In this document: piece by piece, positions 53,569 through 62,820 of the stretch
Layout: each line of letters begins with the position of its first letter
Position numbering within the stretch: position 1 is the stretch's first letter
Assembly: GCF_902813185.1 (NCBI RefSeq)
Contig: NZ_LR778301.1
Location: 620,001 to 684,000 of the forward strand
Length of the DNA: 64,000 nt
Direction of reading: 5' to 3'
DNA from: Denitratisoma oestradiolicum
GTDB taxonomy: Bacteria; Pseudomonadota; Gammaproteobacteria; Burkholderiales; Rhodocyclaceae
Made by a program: the position numbers and the translations under genes
Notes under the pieces: model-generated
Databases searched by the model: none
Told to the model about the DNA's origin: nothing
Seen by the model: the letters and a program-made list of their open reading frames with translations, nothing else

Positions 53569-54681
53569 ATGCGTATCGGAGTACTCAAGGAAATCAAGAT
53601 TCAGGAATACCGGGTCGGTTTGGCGCCGGCCTCGGTGCGGGAGTTGGTGGCGCGGGGCCATGAGGTCTGGGTGGAGGCGGGGACCGGCACCGCCATCGAT
53701 TTCACCGACGCCGCCTATGCCGCCGCCGGCGCACGGGTGGCGCCCAGCGCCGCCGAGGTCTGGGCCGGCGCCGAGCTGATCGTCAAGGTCAAGGAGCCCC
53801 AGCCGGTCGAATATCCTCTGCTGCGTCCCGGTCAGATTTTGTTCACCTATCTGCATCTGGCGCCGGACCCGGCCCAGGCGGCGGCCCTGTTGCAGTCCGG
53901 CTGCGTCGCCATCGCTTACGAAACCGTCACCGATGCCCACGGCGGCCTGCCCCTGCTGGCGCCCATGTCCGCCGTGGCCGGGCGCATGGCGCCCCAGGTG
54001 GGGGCCTATCACCTGACCGAACCCCAGGGGGGGCGCGGTGTGCTGCTCTGCGGCGTGCCGGGCGTGGCGCCGGGCAAGGTGACGGTGCTGGGAGCCGGGG
54101 TGGTGGGCAGTCACGCCGCCCATATCGCCGTCGGCCTGGGGGCCGACGTGATGGTGCTGGACCGCAATGTGGAACGCCTGGATATCCTGGATCGGGAACT
54201 CTCCGGCCGGGTCAAGACCCAGATCGCCAATGCCGAAACCGTGGAGCAGTCCGTGACCGAAGCCGATCTGGTGATCGGCGCCGTGCTGCTGCCCGGGGGC
54301 TCCGCGCCCCGGCTGATTCCCCGGTCCATGCTGGGGGCCATGAAGCGGGGCGCGGTGATCGTGGACGTGGCCATCGACCAGGGGGGCTGCTGCGAGACCT
54401 CCCATCCCACCACCCATGCCGATCCGGTGTTCGTGGTGGATGGCGTGGTTCATTACTGCGTCGCCAACATGCCCGGGGCCGTGCCCCGCACCTCGGCCCT
54501 GGCTCTCAACAACGCTACCCTTCCCTTCGTCGGCGCCCTGGCGGACAAGGGCTGGCGCCGCGCCCTGACGGACGACGCTCATCTGCGCCAGGGGCTCAAT
54601 GTCTGCGCCGGGCAGCTTACCCATGGCGCCGTGGCGGCGGCCCTGGGCCAATCCCATGTACCGGCGGAACGCCTGCTGTGA
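53569..54681 (+). CDS. ald: Alanine dehydrogenase
   Basis: 370 residues. Family features: MRIGVLKEIKIQEYRVGLAP at the start, LIVKVKEPQPVEY (substrate Lys), FTYLHLAPD (catalytic His), the Rossmann motif VTVLGAGVVGSHAAHIAVGL near residue 170 and YCVANMPGAVPRTSALALNN. It interconverts L-alanine with pyruvate and ammonia using NAD in the cytosol. Stops inside the start of the MEKHLA gene (GTGA overlap), so the two are co-expressed. Confidence 0.96.
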   Translation: MRIGVLKEIKIQEYRVGLAPASVRELVARGHEVWVEAGTGTAIDFTDAAYAAAGARVAPSAAEVWAGAELIVKVKEPQPVEYPLLRPGQILFTYLHLAPDPAQAAALLQSGCVAIAYETVTDAHGGLPLLAPMSAVAGRMAPQVGAYHLTEPQGGRGVLLCGVPGVAPGKVTVLGAGVVGSHAAHIAVGLGADVMVLDRNVERLDILDRELSGRVKTQIANAETVEQSVTEADLVIGAVLLPGGSAPRLIPRSMLGAMKRGAVIVDVAIDQGGCCETSHPTTHADPVFVVDGVVHYCVANMPGAVPRTSALALNNATLPFVGALADKGWRRALTDDAHLRQGLNVCAGQLTHGAVAAALGQSHVPAERLL

Positions 54682-55142
54682 CGCCGCCCCCCGAGCCCAC
54701 GGCTGAATTGCGCCGCCGGGTCGAACGGGTCGCCGCCAGTTTCCGCCGCCTGCTGGGTCGGCCCCTGCTGCCGGGGGCCGGTGCCGATACCTGGTCGGCC
54801 CTGTGGCATGCGCCAGCGGTCATCGTGGCTCATGGCACGGAGGGCGATCCGGTGTTCTTCTACGGCAACCGATTGGCTCTGGAATTGTTTGAAATGGATT
54901 TCGCTGCCTTCACCCGCCTGCCCTCCCGCTGCTCTGCCGAGCCCATGGCGCGGGCGGAGCGGGAACGGCTGCTGCAACGGGTGAGTCGGGACGGCTATAT
55001 CGACGATTACGCCGGGGTGCGTATCTCGGCCTCGGGTCGGCGTTTTCGCATCGAGCAGGCCGTGGTATGGAACCTGCTCGATGCCGACGGCACCCAGCAC
55101 GGCCAGGCCGCCACCTTCGGGCGCTGGATGCCGCTGGGGTAG
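54678..55142 (+). CDS. MEKHLA (PAS-like) domain protein
   Basis: 154 residues from GTG 54678, overlapping the ald stop. It has the PAS-like pattern of MEKHLA proteins: ALWHAPAVIVAHGTEGDPVF, YGNRLALELFEMDFAAFTRL, RLPSRCSAEPMARAERERLL and YAGVRISASGRRFRIEQAVV. These small soluble proteins may bind a ligand or act as sensory modules; no specific role is known. The coupling to ald is clear from the overlap. Confidence 0.85.
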   Translation: MTPPPEPTAELRRRVERVAASFRRLLGRPLLPGAGADTWSALWHAPAVIVAHGTEGDPVFFYGNRLALELFEMDFAAFTRLPSRCSAEPMARAERERLLQRVSRDGYIDDYAGVRISASGRRFRIEQAVVWNLLDADGTQHGQAATFGRWMPLG

Positions 55143-55165
55143 GCATTGATCAAGGTTCATTCATC

Positions 55166-56950
55166 GTGGCGATACTGATTCCCGGCATCGGCAGTTGCAC
55201 CTTCGCCAGTGGCGGTGAGCGGCGTTTCGCCGAGCGCCTGGAGGCCAAGTTGGAGGATGACTATTACTGCTGGTATGACGTGCCGGTGGGTCTGAGCAAC
55301 GGCCATCCCGACTTTATCGTCCTGCACCCCCGCCGTGGTCTTCTGATCCTGGAGGTCAAGGATTGGAAGCGTGACACGATCATCAACATCGACAAGCATC
55401 ATGCGCTGATCCACGTCAATGGCCAGCAGCAGGAAATCCGCAATCCCCTCGAACAGGCCCGAGGCTATGCCGAGAGCCTGGTCAATGTCCTGCAGAAGGA
55501 CGCGCAACTGACCATCAACAGCGGGCGGGAAACCGGGCGTCTCCGCTTTCCCTGGAGCTATGGCGTGGTCCTGACCAACATCACCCGCAAGCAGTTCGAC
55601 GACGGCGGTCTGGAAGCGGTGATTCCATCCCAGCGGGTGATTTGCCGGGACGAGATGGGCGAGAGCGTTGAGCCCGAGGAGTTTCAGCGCCGTCTCTGGG
55701 AAATGTTCAATTTCCGTTTCAAGAGTACGCTGACCTTGCCCGAGATCGACCGGATACGCTGGCACATCTTTCCCGAAGTACGTATTCCCCAGCGACAGGT
55801 TGACCTCTTTGCCGATACGCCGCCGGACCTGATGCAGGTGATGGACATGCAGCAGGAACAACTGGCGCGCAGCCTGGGCGAAGGCCATCGGGTCATCCAC
55901 GGCGTGGCGGGGTCGGGCAAGACCCTGATCCTGGGCTGTCGGGCCGAGCGTCTGGCACATGGAGCGAACAAGCCCATTCTGGTGCTCTGCTACAACGAAT
56001 CCCTGGCGCGCCGGCTGGCGCGGACCATGGCCGACCGGGGCCTGGAGGGCAAGGTGCATACCCGCCATTTTCACCAGTGGTGCCGCACCCAACTGGTGGC
56101 CTACAACGCTGGCCTGCCGGCCCTGGCCGGCGAGGGTGCGAACCCGTCGGTGTTTTTCGATGCCATGGTGGATCGGGTCATACGCAACGTGGATAGCGGC
56201 ATCATTCCCCGCGCCCAGTACGACGCCATTCTGATCGACGAGGGCCACGACTTCCGTCCCGAATGGCTGAAGCTCGTGGTGCAGATGTTGGACACCAGGA
56301 CCAACAGCCTGCTGGTGCTCTACGACGACGCCCAGTCCATTTACGGCGGCGAGAGAAAAAAGAAGTTCAGCTTCAAGAGCGTGGGCATCCAGGCGGCTGG
56401 CCGTACCACCATCCTCAAGGTCAATTACCGCAATACCGATGAAATCCTGCGCTTTGCTCGGGACGTGGCCCAGGGCATTCTCAAACCCCAGGAGGCCGAT
56501 GACGACGGTGTGCCCCTGCTGTCCCCTCAGTCGGCCGGCCGTGTCGGCCCGGCGCCTCAGGTGATCAAGTTGCCGACCTTGCGGAACGAAGCCGAATTCA
56601 TCGTCCGGCGGTTGCAGGAGGCCCACCGCAACGGTACCCCCTGGCACGACATGGCGGTCATCTACCGTCACTACCACCCGGTAGGCAAGGCCGTGCTGGG
56701 GGCGCTGCGCGGCTTCGGTGTGCCCGTGATCTATTTCCGGGATGCGACCTTCGCACCGAACGAGGATGCAGTGCTTGCCGTCACCATGCACTCGTGCAAG
56801 GGGCTGGAGTTTCCCCTGGTTGCCGTTGCTGGCGTGGAAACCCTCGCCGAAGGCAAGGAGCGGCCGCCGGAGGAGGCCAGGCTGCTTTATGTGGCGATGA
56901 CACGGGCGACACGAGAGCTGCTGGTGAGCGGAGTAGCGGTAGCCGGTTAA
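55166..56950 (+). CDS. NERD nuclease-like domain fused to UvrD-type helicase
   Basis: 594 residues from GTG 55166 (AAGG upstream); a longer in-frame reading overlaps the MEKHLA gene and is rejected. The N-terminal NERD domain has a PD-(D/E)xK-like core, HPDFIVLHPRRGLLILEVKD. From about residue 240 a superfamily I helicase follows: HGVAGSGKTLILGCRAERL (Walker A), ILIDEGHDFRPEWLKLV (Walker B), LVLYDDAQSIYGGER, VNYRNTDEILRFARD and MHSCKGLEFPLVAVAG, ending YVAMTRATRELLV. A nuclease-helicase in one chain suggests DNA repair or phage defence. No obvious defence neighbours. Confidence 0.9.
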   Translation: MAILIPGIGSCTFASGGERRFAERLEAKLEDDYYCWYDVPVGLSNGHPDFIVLHPRRGLLILEVKDWKRDTIINIDKHHALIHVNGQQQEIRNPLEQARGYAESLVNVLQKDAQLTINSGRETGRLRFPWSYGVVLTNITRKQFDDGGLEAVIPSQRVICRDEMGESVEPEEFQRRLWEMFNFRFKSTLTLPEIDRIRWHIFPEVRIPQRQVDLFADTPPDLMQVMDMQQEQLARSLGEGHRVIHGVAGSGKTLILGCRAERLAHGANKPILVLCYNESLARRLARTMADRGLEGKVHTRHFHQWCRTQLVAYNAGLPALAGEGANPSVFFDAMVDRVIRNVDSGIIPRAQYDAILIDEGHDFRPEWLKLVVQMLDTRTNSLLVLYDDAQSIYGGERKKKFSFKSVGIQAAGRTTILKVNYRNTDEILRFARDVAQGILKPQEADDDGVPLLSPQSAGRVGPAPQVIKLPTLRNEAEFIVRRLQEAHRNGTPWHDMAVIYRHYHPVGKAVLGALRGFGVPVIYFRDATFAPNEDAVLAVTMHSCKGLEFPLVAVAGVETLAEGKERPPEEARLLYVAMTRATRELLVSGVAVAG

Positions 56951-57209
56951 GGCGGGACGCTTGTCAAAATCGGATGGACCATGGATGATCCGCCCTGGCG
57001 TCCGCGCGGCAAGGGCGGGCGCTCCCGAGAACACGTGATGGACTCGGCGGAAACCAGAAGCCTGCACGGGCGTCCCGCGGGACGTTACCGAAGCCGGCCC
57101 AGAATCCTGATGGTTCCCTGATGCAGGCCCTTATCGACTTCAGCGAAGTCGCGCCCGCAGTGGCTGTTGGATTTTGCCGCCCATGGTCCGCTGACGACTG
57201 GAGGCGAGG

Positions 57210-58340
57210 ATGGGCAGGGTTAGGCTGGAGCCGGGACGCATCAGACACGGGCAGGCATTGGCTTTCGATCTGTATGACGGACAGGGGCGCACCCTGCTGC
57301 GCCGGGGGTTCGTGGTCCAGCGGCCGGACCAGCTCGATCGCCTGATCGAGCGGGGCGCCTATTTCGACGCGGAATTCGAGGAGACGTCGTCGCCGTCGGG
57401 CAAACTGGAGCTGGTCAGTGTGCATGGACTGGTCGCGGATGTCATCCGCGACTACGAGCCGGTGCTGGGGCAGCCGGTGGAATCCCTCAGTCCCGCCGAT
57501 GTGCTGGACATCGCCAGGCGCATTCAGGATGCCTGTCTGCTGGACGCCGATCCTGCCCTGGCCTGCGTCCAGTTGCAGCGGGCAAGCCGCTACTCCCTGC
57601 GTCACTCCTTCCACACGGCGGTGCTGACCGAAGTGCTGCTGGCCCGGATGGGGCGCGACGATGCCTCCCGGCTCCAGGCCGTGGCCGGCGCCCTGACCAT
57701 GAACGTGGCCATGCTGGGCCTCCAGGACGCGCTCTACCATCAGAACGGCGCCCTGACCCCCGAGCAGAAACGGCAGATTGTCACTCACCCCCAGGCCGGC
57801 GCTCGCGCCCTGGCGGCCCTGGGGGTAGACAACCCGATATGGCTGGACGTGGTCGAACATCACCATGAGCTGCCCGACGGCTCGGGTTATGCGAAGCGAC
57901 TGAAGGAAGAATCCCTCAGTCTGGAATCCCAGGTGGTGTCCCTGGCCGACCGCTACAGCGCCATGGTCTCGGAACGGGCCTATCGCGCCGGCAGCCATCC
58001 CCACATCGCCGCCAAGGAACTGCTGAGCCGCCAGGCCGCGACCATCGCGCCCGGCATCGCGGCGACCTTTGTCCAGGAAGTGGGCCTGTATCCGCCGGGA
58101 ACGGTGGTCCTGCTGGCCAATGGCGAGATGGCCGTGGTGGTGAGGCGCACCCTCAATCCGTCCCAGCCCGTCGCGCGCGCCCTGCGGGCGCCCAGCGGCG
58201 TGCGGCACCCGCAACCGCTCAAACGACTCACCAGCAAGCCCGCCTACGCCATCCGCGACGTGCTGGGGCCCGAAAAGATACGGGACTTCGATCTTGCCAC
58301 CCTCTGGCCGCCCACCGAAACCGGGGACGATGGGGAATAG
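57210..58340 (+). CDS. Degenerate HD-GYP-type domain protein
   Basis: 376 residues; GGAGGCGAGG precedes the ATG. The layout is that of HD-GYP proteins, but key residues differ. Where HD-GYP has HDIGKLGIP this protein has GALTMNVAMLGLQDAL, lacking the HD pair. The GYP motif is GYA (HHHELPDGSGYAKRLKEES), though the HHHE part is kept. VSLADRYSAMVSERAYR and a C-terminal beta domain (YPPGTVVLLANGEMAVVVRR) follow as in the family. It may bind c-di-GMP or a partner without cleaving, or act as a scaffold. Its stop at 58340 abuts the higA remnant on the other strand. Confidence 0.85.
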   Translation: MGRVRLEPGRIRHGQALAFDLYDGQGRTLLRRGFVVQRPDQLDRLIERGAYFDAEFEETSSPSGKLELVSVHGLVADVIRDYEPVLGQPVESLSPADVLDIARRIQDACLLDADPALACVQLQRASRYSLRHSFHTAVLTEVLLARMGRDDASRLQAVAGALTMNVAMLGLQDALYHQNGALTPEQKRQIVTHPQAGARALAALGVDNPIWLDVVEHHHELPDGSGYAKRLKEESLSLESQVVSLADRYSAMVSERAYRAGSHPHIAAKELLSRQAATIAPGIAATFVQEVGLYPPGTVVLLANGEMAVVVRRTLNPSQPVARALRAPSGVRHPQPLKRLTSKPAYAIRDVLGPEKIRDFDLATLWPPTETGDDGE

Positions 58341-58345
58341 CGCAG

Positions 58346-58416
58346 GTGATGCCCATGGGCCGCAGGAATTCTTCCCGCAGGACTTCATCGGGGTGGATGT
58401 CGGGCAGTTTTTTCAT
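58346..58416 (-). pseudogene. higA: higA antitoxin remnant (N-terminal part only)
   Basis: From ATG 58416 the frame reads MKKLPDIHPDEVLREEFLRP then MGIT, the typical HigA start, and then runs into sequence antisense to the end of the HD-GYP gene with no helix-turn-helix. GGAGGATCGTC upstream is a preserved ribosome-binding site. It is a truncated antitoxin gene. Confidence 0.75.
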
Positions 58417-58431
58417 GACGATCCTCCGTCA

Positions 58432-58491
58432 GTGGTAATCGACAATTTCAACCGCTGTCGCGCCGCTGGCGTTCCAGATGAAGCAGATGCG
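58432..58491 (-). pseudogene. higB: higB toxin remnant (C-terminal end only)
   Basis: Read leftward just after the YkgJ-type gene's stop, the frame gives RICFIWNASGATAVEIVDYH followed by a TGA, 12 nt before the higA remnant start. This is the usual C-terminal signature of HigB/RelE-type toxins. All upstream toxin sequence is missing. Confidence 0.75.
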
Positions 58492-58818
58492 TCATTCTGC
58501 CTGGACTTCCTCGATCTCCGAATCGCAACCTTGGCCCGCCGCGATCCAGCGCCGGAACAGTCGTTCGGCTGCGCCTTGCCAGGTTCGGGGTAGCCATCGC
58601 AGGTAACGGCCCGGATTGGTGACCAGGCCGCAGCGGTAGTGCCCCGCTCCATCCTGCCAGTCCAGGGCGGGGCAGGGGCCTCGGGCTTGCCGGAAAAGTA
58701 GCCGGCCTGCCGGGCAGGTCTCGGCGGCGCAGCAGACGCCGCAGCCGTTGCAGGGAGCGCCGGGGCTTGGTTTGGCGGGAGCGCTGCGGTGCAGGCTGAC
58801 GGTTCGGGTTACCGTCAT
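58492..58818 (-). CDS. YkgJ-family cysteine-cluster protein
   Basis: 108 residues. The central cluster PCNGCGVCCAAETCPAG and later CPALDWQDGAGHYRCGL are the metal- or Fe-S-binding cysteines of small YkgJ-type proteins. No signal peptide. Function unknown in general. It lies immediately downstream of pyrF in the same direction (the start is 7 nt after the pyrF stop end). The tail ends exactly where the HigB remnant begins, so the junction may mark a past deletion. Confidence 0.85.
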   Translation of the reverse strand: MTVTRTVSLHRSAPAKPSPGAPCNGCGVCCAAETCPAGRLLFRQARGPCPALDWQDGAGHYRCGLVTNPGRYLRWLPRTWQGAAERLFRRWIAAGQGCDSEIEEVQAE

Positions 58819-58824
58819 CCGTGT

Positions 58825-59835
58825 TCAACGCCAGCGGTTGATGGCGTCCCGGGTTTCCAGGGCCGCCTGGCGGGCCGCCTGGGCGTAGTCTTCGCCCTTG
58901 CCCGCATACAGGATGGCGCGGGAGGAATTGATCATCAGGCCGGTGCCGGCGGCCGTTTTCCCGGCCTTCAGGGTGGCCTCGATGTCGCCCCCCTGGGCGC
59001 CGATGCCCGGCACCAGCAGGGGCATGTCACCGACGATCTCGCGCACCCGTGCGATCTCGGCGGGGAAGGTGGCGCCCACCACCAGAGCGCACTGGCCATT
59101 GCTGTTCCATTCGCTGACCACCAGCCGGGCCACCCGCTCGTAGAGTTTTTCACCGCCCACGTCGAGGAATTGCAGATCGCTGCCGCCGGGGTTGGAGGTG
59201 CGGCAGAGCAGGATCACGCCCTTGTCCGGGTAGGCCAGGTAAGGCTCCACCGAGTCCTTGCCCATGTAGGGATTGATGGTCACGGCGTCGGCCCGGTAGC
59301 GCTCGAAGGCTTCCACGGCGTACTGCTCGGCGGTGCTGCCGATGTCGCCCCGCTTGGCGTCCAGGATCACCGGGATGCCGGGATGCTTTTCATGGATGTG
59401 GGCGATCAGGGCTTCCAGTTGGTCCTCGGCGCGGCGGGCGGCGAAGTAGGCGATCTGGGGCTTGAAGCAGCAGACCAGGTCCGCGGTGGCGTCCGCGATG
59501 CCGGCGCAGAACTCGAAGATGCCCTGGGGCTGGCCTTGCAGGTGGGCCGGGAACTTGGCCGGATCCGGGTCCAGGCCGACGCAGAGCAGGCTGTTGTTGT
59601 TCCGCCAGGCGGCAGCGAGGGTGGTGCTGAAGGTCATGGGGGCTTCCTTGGGATTTTGCGTTCCGGCCTGGGCTTCCCGGGCCTGCTTCTGGCGCAGCCG
59701 GATGTTCTTGTCCTCGTTGGCGAAGACGTAGCGGCCCGCCAGCACGCAGCCCTTCATGCCCGGATCGCAGGGCAGGTTGTTCACCCTGGAACAGGTGTCG
59801 TTGATTTCGTGAGGACAACCCCAGCCGCCAGCCAT
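58825..59835 (-). CDS. pyrF: Orotidine 5'-phosphate decarboxylase with N-terminal Cys-rich extension
   Basis: The open frame gives 336 residues. Residues 67-336 (from ATG 59637, with AAGGAAG upstream) are a complete type 2 OMP decarboxylase: [45 protein letters not shown] (catalytic Asp-Lys-Asp) and [19 protein letters not shown]. It makes UMP in pyrimidine synthesis. The first 66 residues are a Cys-rich small domain ([34 protein letters not shown]) that looks like an independent short protein, and its own start at 59835 has AAGGGGAAATAGGT upstream. No stop separates the two, so either a fusion or two nested starts are made. ATG 59835 lies 2 nt after the glnS stop. Confidence 0.88.
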   Translation of the reverse strand: MAGGWGCPHEINDTCSRVNNLPCDPGMKGCVLAGRYVFANEDKNIRLRQKQAREAQAGTQNPKEAPMTFSTTLAAAWRNNNSLLCVGLDPDPAKFPAHLQGQPQGIFEFCAGIADATADLVCCFKPQIAYFAARRAEDQLEALIAHIHEKHPGIPVILDAKRGDIGSTAEQYAVEAFERYRADAVTINPYMGKDSVEPYLAYPDKGVILLCRTSNPGGSDLQFLDVGGEKLYERVARLVVSEWNSNGQCALVVGATFPAEIARVREIVGDMPLLVPGIGAQGGDIEATLKAGKTAAGTGLMINSSRAILYAGKGEDYAQAARQAALETRDAINRWR

Positions 59836-59837
59836 AC

Positions 59838-61622
59838 CTATTTCCCCTTGCTCCAGGAGTCCTTCAGGGTCACGGCCCGGTTGAATACCGGGGCGCCGTG
59901 ACGGGAGGCCACCCGATCGGCGACGAAATAGCCGTGACGCTCGAACTGGAAGCGGTCTTCCGGCAGGGCATCCTTCAGGGCGGGTTCCAGTTGGACGGCG
60001 ATGGTCTGCATCGAGTCCGGATTCAGGTCATCAAGAAAATCCCGCTCCAGATCTTCCGGATCGCCCTCGCGCCGGGCGCCGGGGGCCGGCACGGCGAACA
60101 GCCGGTCGTAGAGTCGTACTTCGCTGGGGTAGGCGTGGCGGGCGGAGAGCCAGTGGATGTTGCCCTTGACCTTGTAGGTGTCGGCGCCGGGGGTGCCGGA
60201 CTTGGAGTCGGGCAGCAGCTCGGCCAGCACCGCCGTGACGTTGCCGGCGGCATCCTTTTCGCAGCCGGTGCATTCGATGACAAAGCCATAGCGCAGTCGC
60301 ACCCGGTTGCCGGGAAAGAGCCGGAAGTAGCCCTTGGGGGGCGTCTCGGTGAAGTCCTCCCGTTCGATCCACAGTTCACGGGAGAAGGGGACGCTGCGCT
60401 TGCCCCATTCCGATTTTTGCGGGTGGTTGGGGGCCTCGCAGAGCTCCTCGTGGTCCGGGGCGACATTGGTGAGGATCAGCTTCAACGGGTCCAGCACGGC
60501 GATGCGCCGCGGTGCGATGTCGTTGAGATGCTCCCGCTGGCATTCCTCCAGCACGCTCATGTCGATCATGGAGTCGGACTTGGTGACGCCGATGCGCTCG
60601 GCGAACATCTGGAAACCCTCGGGGGTGAAGCCCCGGCGGCGGGCGCCTACCAGGGTGGGCATGCGCGGGTCGTCCCATCCGGCCACATGTTTTTCCTCCA
60701 CCAACTGGATCAGCTTGCGCTTGGACAGCACCACATAGGTCAGGTTGAGGCGGGAGAATTCGTACTGGCGGGGCAGGGGCCGGGCCAACAGGCTGCCCTC
60801 GGCCAGCCGCTCCAGCAGCCAGTCGTAGAAGGGACGCTGGTCCTCGAATTCCAGGGTGCAGATGGAATGGGTGATGTTCTCCAGGGCATCCTCGATGGGA
60901 TGGGCGAAGGTGTACATGGGGTACACGCAGAAGCGGTCGCCGGTGCGGTGATGGGTGGCGTGGCGGATGCGGTAGATGGCCGGGTCGCGCAGATTGATGT
61001 TGGGGGAGGCCATGTCGATCCTGGCCCGCAGCACATGGCTGCCGTCGGGAAATTCGCCGGCCTTCATCCGATGGAACAGGTCCAGGCTTTCCGCCGCACT
61101 GCGGTTGCGGTAAGGGCTGTCCTTGCCGGCTGCGGTGAGGGTGCCCCGGTTGGTCCGCATGTCGGAGGCAGACTGGCTATCCACATAGGCGTGGCCGGCC
61201 TGAATCAGATATTCCGCCGCCTGGTACATGAAATCGAAGTAGTCGGAGGCGTGGTAAAGATTGTCGCCCCAGTCGCAACCCAGCCAGTGCACCGCGTCGA
61301 TGATGGCCTCCACGTATTCCAGCTCTTCCTTCTCCGGATTGGTGTCGTCGAAGCGCAGGTGGCAGGCGCCGCCGTAGTCCCGCGCCAGGCCGAAGTTGAG
61401 CAGGATGGACTTGGCGTGGCCGAAATGCAGATAGCCGTTGGGCTCCGGCGGAAAGCGGGTGCGGATCTTGGCCGGGTCCGGGGCGCCGGCCTGCTGCTGG
61501 GGGCCGGAACCGGGCTTGCCGCACCAGTGGCGGCTGGCATGGGTGCCTGCCGCCAGGTCCGCTTCGACGATGTGGCGCAGGAAATTGGAAGTTTTGACTT
61601 CAGGAGACTCGGAATGGGCCAT
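59838..61622 (-). CDS. glnS: Glutaminyl-tRNA synthetase
   Basis: 594 residues from ATG 61622. Class I motifs: [20 protein letters not shown] (HIGH-type) near residue 58 and [17 protein letters not shown] (KMSKS-type) near 305. [17 protein letters not shown] and the C-terminal anticodon-binding barrels ([20 protein letters not shown]) follow. GlnRS charges tRNA-Gln directly, so with gltX here the organism has both enzymes. Longer in-frame starts up to 61709 add unrelated sequence. It is followed after 2 nt by the pyrF frame. Confidence 0.97.
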   Translation of the reverse strand: MAHSESPEVKTSNFLRHIVEADLAAGTHASRHWCGKPGSGPQQQAGAPDPAKIRTRFPPEPNGYLHFGHAKSILLNFGLARDYGGACHLRFDDTNPEKEELEYVEAIIDAVHWLGCDWGDNLYHASDYFDFMYQAAEYLIQAGHAYVDSQSASDMRTNRGTLTAAGKDSPYRNRSAAESLDLFHRMKAGEFPDGSHVLRARIDMASPNINLRDPAIYRIRHATHHRTGDRFCVYPMYTFAHPIEDALENITHSICTLEFEDQRPFYDWLLERLAEGSLLARPLPRQYEFSRLNLTYVVLSKRKLIQLVEEKHVAGWDDPRMPTLVGARRRGFTPEGFQMFAERIGVTKSDSMIDMSVLEECQREHLNDIAPRRIAVLDPLKLILTNVAPDHEELCEAPNHPQKSEWGKRSVPFSRELWIEREDFTETPPKGYFRLFPGNRVRLRYGFVIECTGCEKDAAGNVTAVLAELLPDSKSGTPGADTYKVKGNIHWLSARHAYPSEVRLYDRLFAVPAPGARREGDPEDLERDFLDDLNPDSMQTIAVQLEPALKDALPEDRFQFERHGYFVADRVASRHGAPVFNRAVTLKDSWSKGK

Positions 61623-61736
61623 GGCGGCTGCTGGCGGAATATTGCAAAGCGACAATTCTACCGGGGCGGAGCCTTCCCCAGAAGGGCGGAGCAGGCATAA
61701 TCCTGCCATGGCGCAATGTTTCCCTTCCGTTTATCC

Positions 61737-62207
61737 ATGAAGTTCGAGCACCTGGTCGAAATCAACGATTTCCGCATTCCCTTGTTGTTCCGGCTCAACC
61801 GCGCCCAGGTCTGGGCCGGTCTGATGCATCGGGTCGAGGACGCCCGCCCCTTTCTGCCCGGCCTGGACGAATGCCGCATTCTCGCCAGGAGTGAGGGGTT
61901 CGTGGAACGCCTGCTGCGCTTTGGTCAGACCGAGATGCGGGATCGGGTGAGCTTCGCCGAGGCGGAATGGGTGCGCTTCGAGACTGTTCCTTCCGAACAT
62001 CACGGCGGCGGCGTACTCACCATCAGCATCGAGGAGCCGGAGCCAGGCTGCTTGTTCCTGCGTTTCCGCTATGAAACCCTGTTCGCCTCGGGCCATGAGG
62101 CCGAGGACGCCGCCTACGGTGAATTCCTGCGTCAGGCTTACGAGGCAGCCGACATCGACACCGTGCAGTGGATCAGGTCGTTAGCGGAGGCGGTCGCCCG
62201 CCATTAG
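61737..62207 (+). CDS. DUF1857 (SRPBCC-fold) protein
   Basis: 156 residues from ATG 61737. It begins MKFEHLVEINDFRIPLLFRL and has VWAGLMHRVEDARPFLPGLD, FGQTEMRDRVSFAEAEWVRF and SIEEPEPGCLFLRFRYE, the pattern of DUF1857 proteins in the START/SRPBCC superfamily. These have a ligand-binding cavity of unknown natural ligand. Cytosolic, divergent from glnS and convergent with the next glycine-zipper gene (stops 8 nt apart). Confidence 0.87.
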   Translation: MKFEHLVEINDFRIPLLFRLNRAQVWAGLMHRVEDARPFLPGLDECRILARSEGFVERLLRFGQTEMRDRVSFAEAEWVRFETVPSEHHGGGVLTISIEEPEPGCLFLRFRYETLFASGHEAEDAAYGEFLRQAYEAADIDTVQWIRSLAEAVARH

Positions 62208-62215
62208 CGCCTGGT

Positions 62216-62779
62216 TCAGCGCCCCAGGCTCTCCCAGCGGCCATCGGCACCGGCGCAGGCCGCCATGCGCTGGGCCTTGCCGCCACCCTGACGCAGGGCG
62301 TATTCCCGGCAGCGCCGCCCATCCTGGGCAAAGTCCCGCTGGGGCATGACTTCATAGCGCATGCCGCTTGTGGGGTTGGTCCACAATACCCGCTGGTTGA
62401 TGCGGGCCAGCTCCAGGCTATGCCCAACACAGGCCCGGTCCAGGTCGCCAAAGGCTTCGGCCCCCAGCACGGCGCCGGTGACGGTACCTAACAGAATGGC
62501 GATCTCCCGCCCCGCGCCCTGGCCCACCTGGGCACCGATGGCGCCGCCCAGGACTCCACCCAACACGGCGCCCGCCGCACGGGTATCGCAACGGCCAGAG
62601 CGTATGCCATAGTCACTTTCCCATTTCTTGCCGGTGTAGCCCTGGTAGTAGGGGTCGTGCTTCTTGCGCCAGCCATGGGCCGGAGCGTGGGCGGGCGGGT
62701 CGGCCCAGGCCGAGGTGATGCTGCCCAGGGTGGCGGACAGAGTCAGGACACACAGCAAGGCGGGCAGTTGCCTGGTCAT
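62216..62779 (-). CDS. Secreted glycine-zipper 2TM protein
   Basis: 187 residues from ATG 62779, with AAGGAAATCGCC before it. A signal peptide (LPALLCVLTLSATLGSITSAWA) precedes a hydrophilic stretch (WRKKHDPYYQGYTGKKWESD) and a glycine-zipper helix pair (AGAVLGGVLGGAIGAQVGQG, ILLGTVTGAVLGAEAFGD). A Cys-containing tail follows (CREYALRQGGGKAQRM, CAGADGRWESLGR). Likely a periplasmic or outer-membrane-associated envelope protein, similar in kind to 6021-6674 but not its close copy. Confidence 0.85.
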   Translation of the reverse strand: MTRQLPALLCVLTLSATLGSITSAWADPPAHAPAHGWRKKHDPYYQGYTGKKWESDYGIRSGRCDTRAAGAVLGGVLGGAIGAQVGQGAGREIAILLGTVTGAVLGAEAFGDLDRACVGHSLELARINQRVLWTNPTSGMRYEVMPQRDFAQDGRRCREYALRQGGGKAQRMAACAGADGRWESLGR

Positions 62780-62820
62780 GGCGATTTCCTTGGAATCAAA
62801 GGGACGGTCGCCAGCATTGC

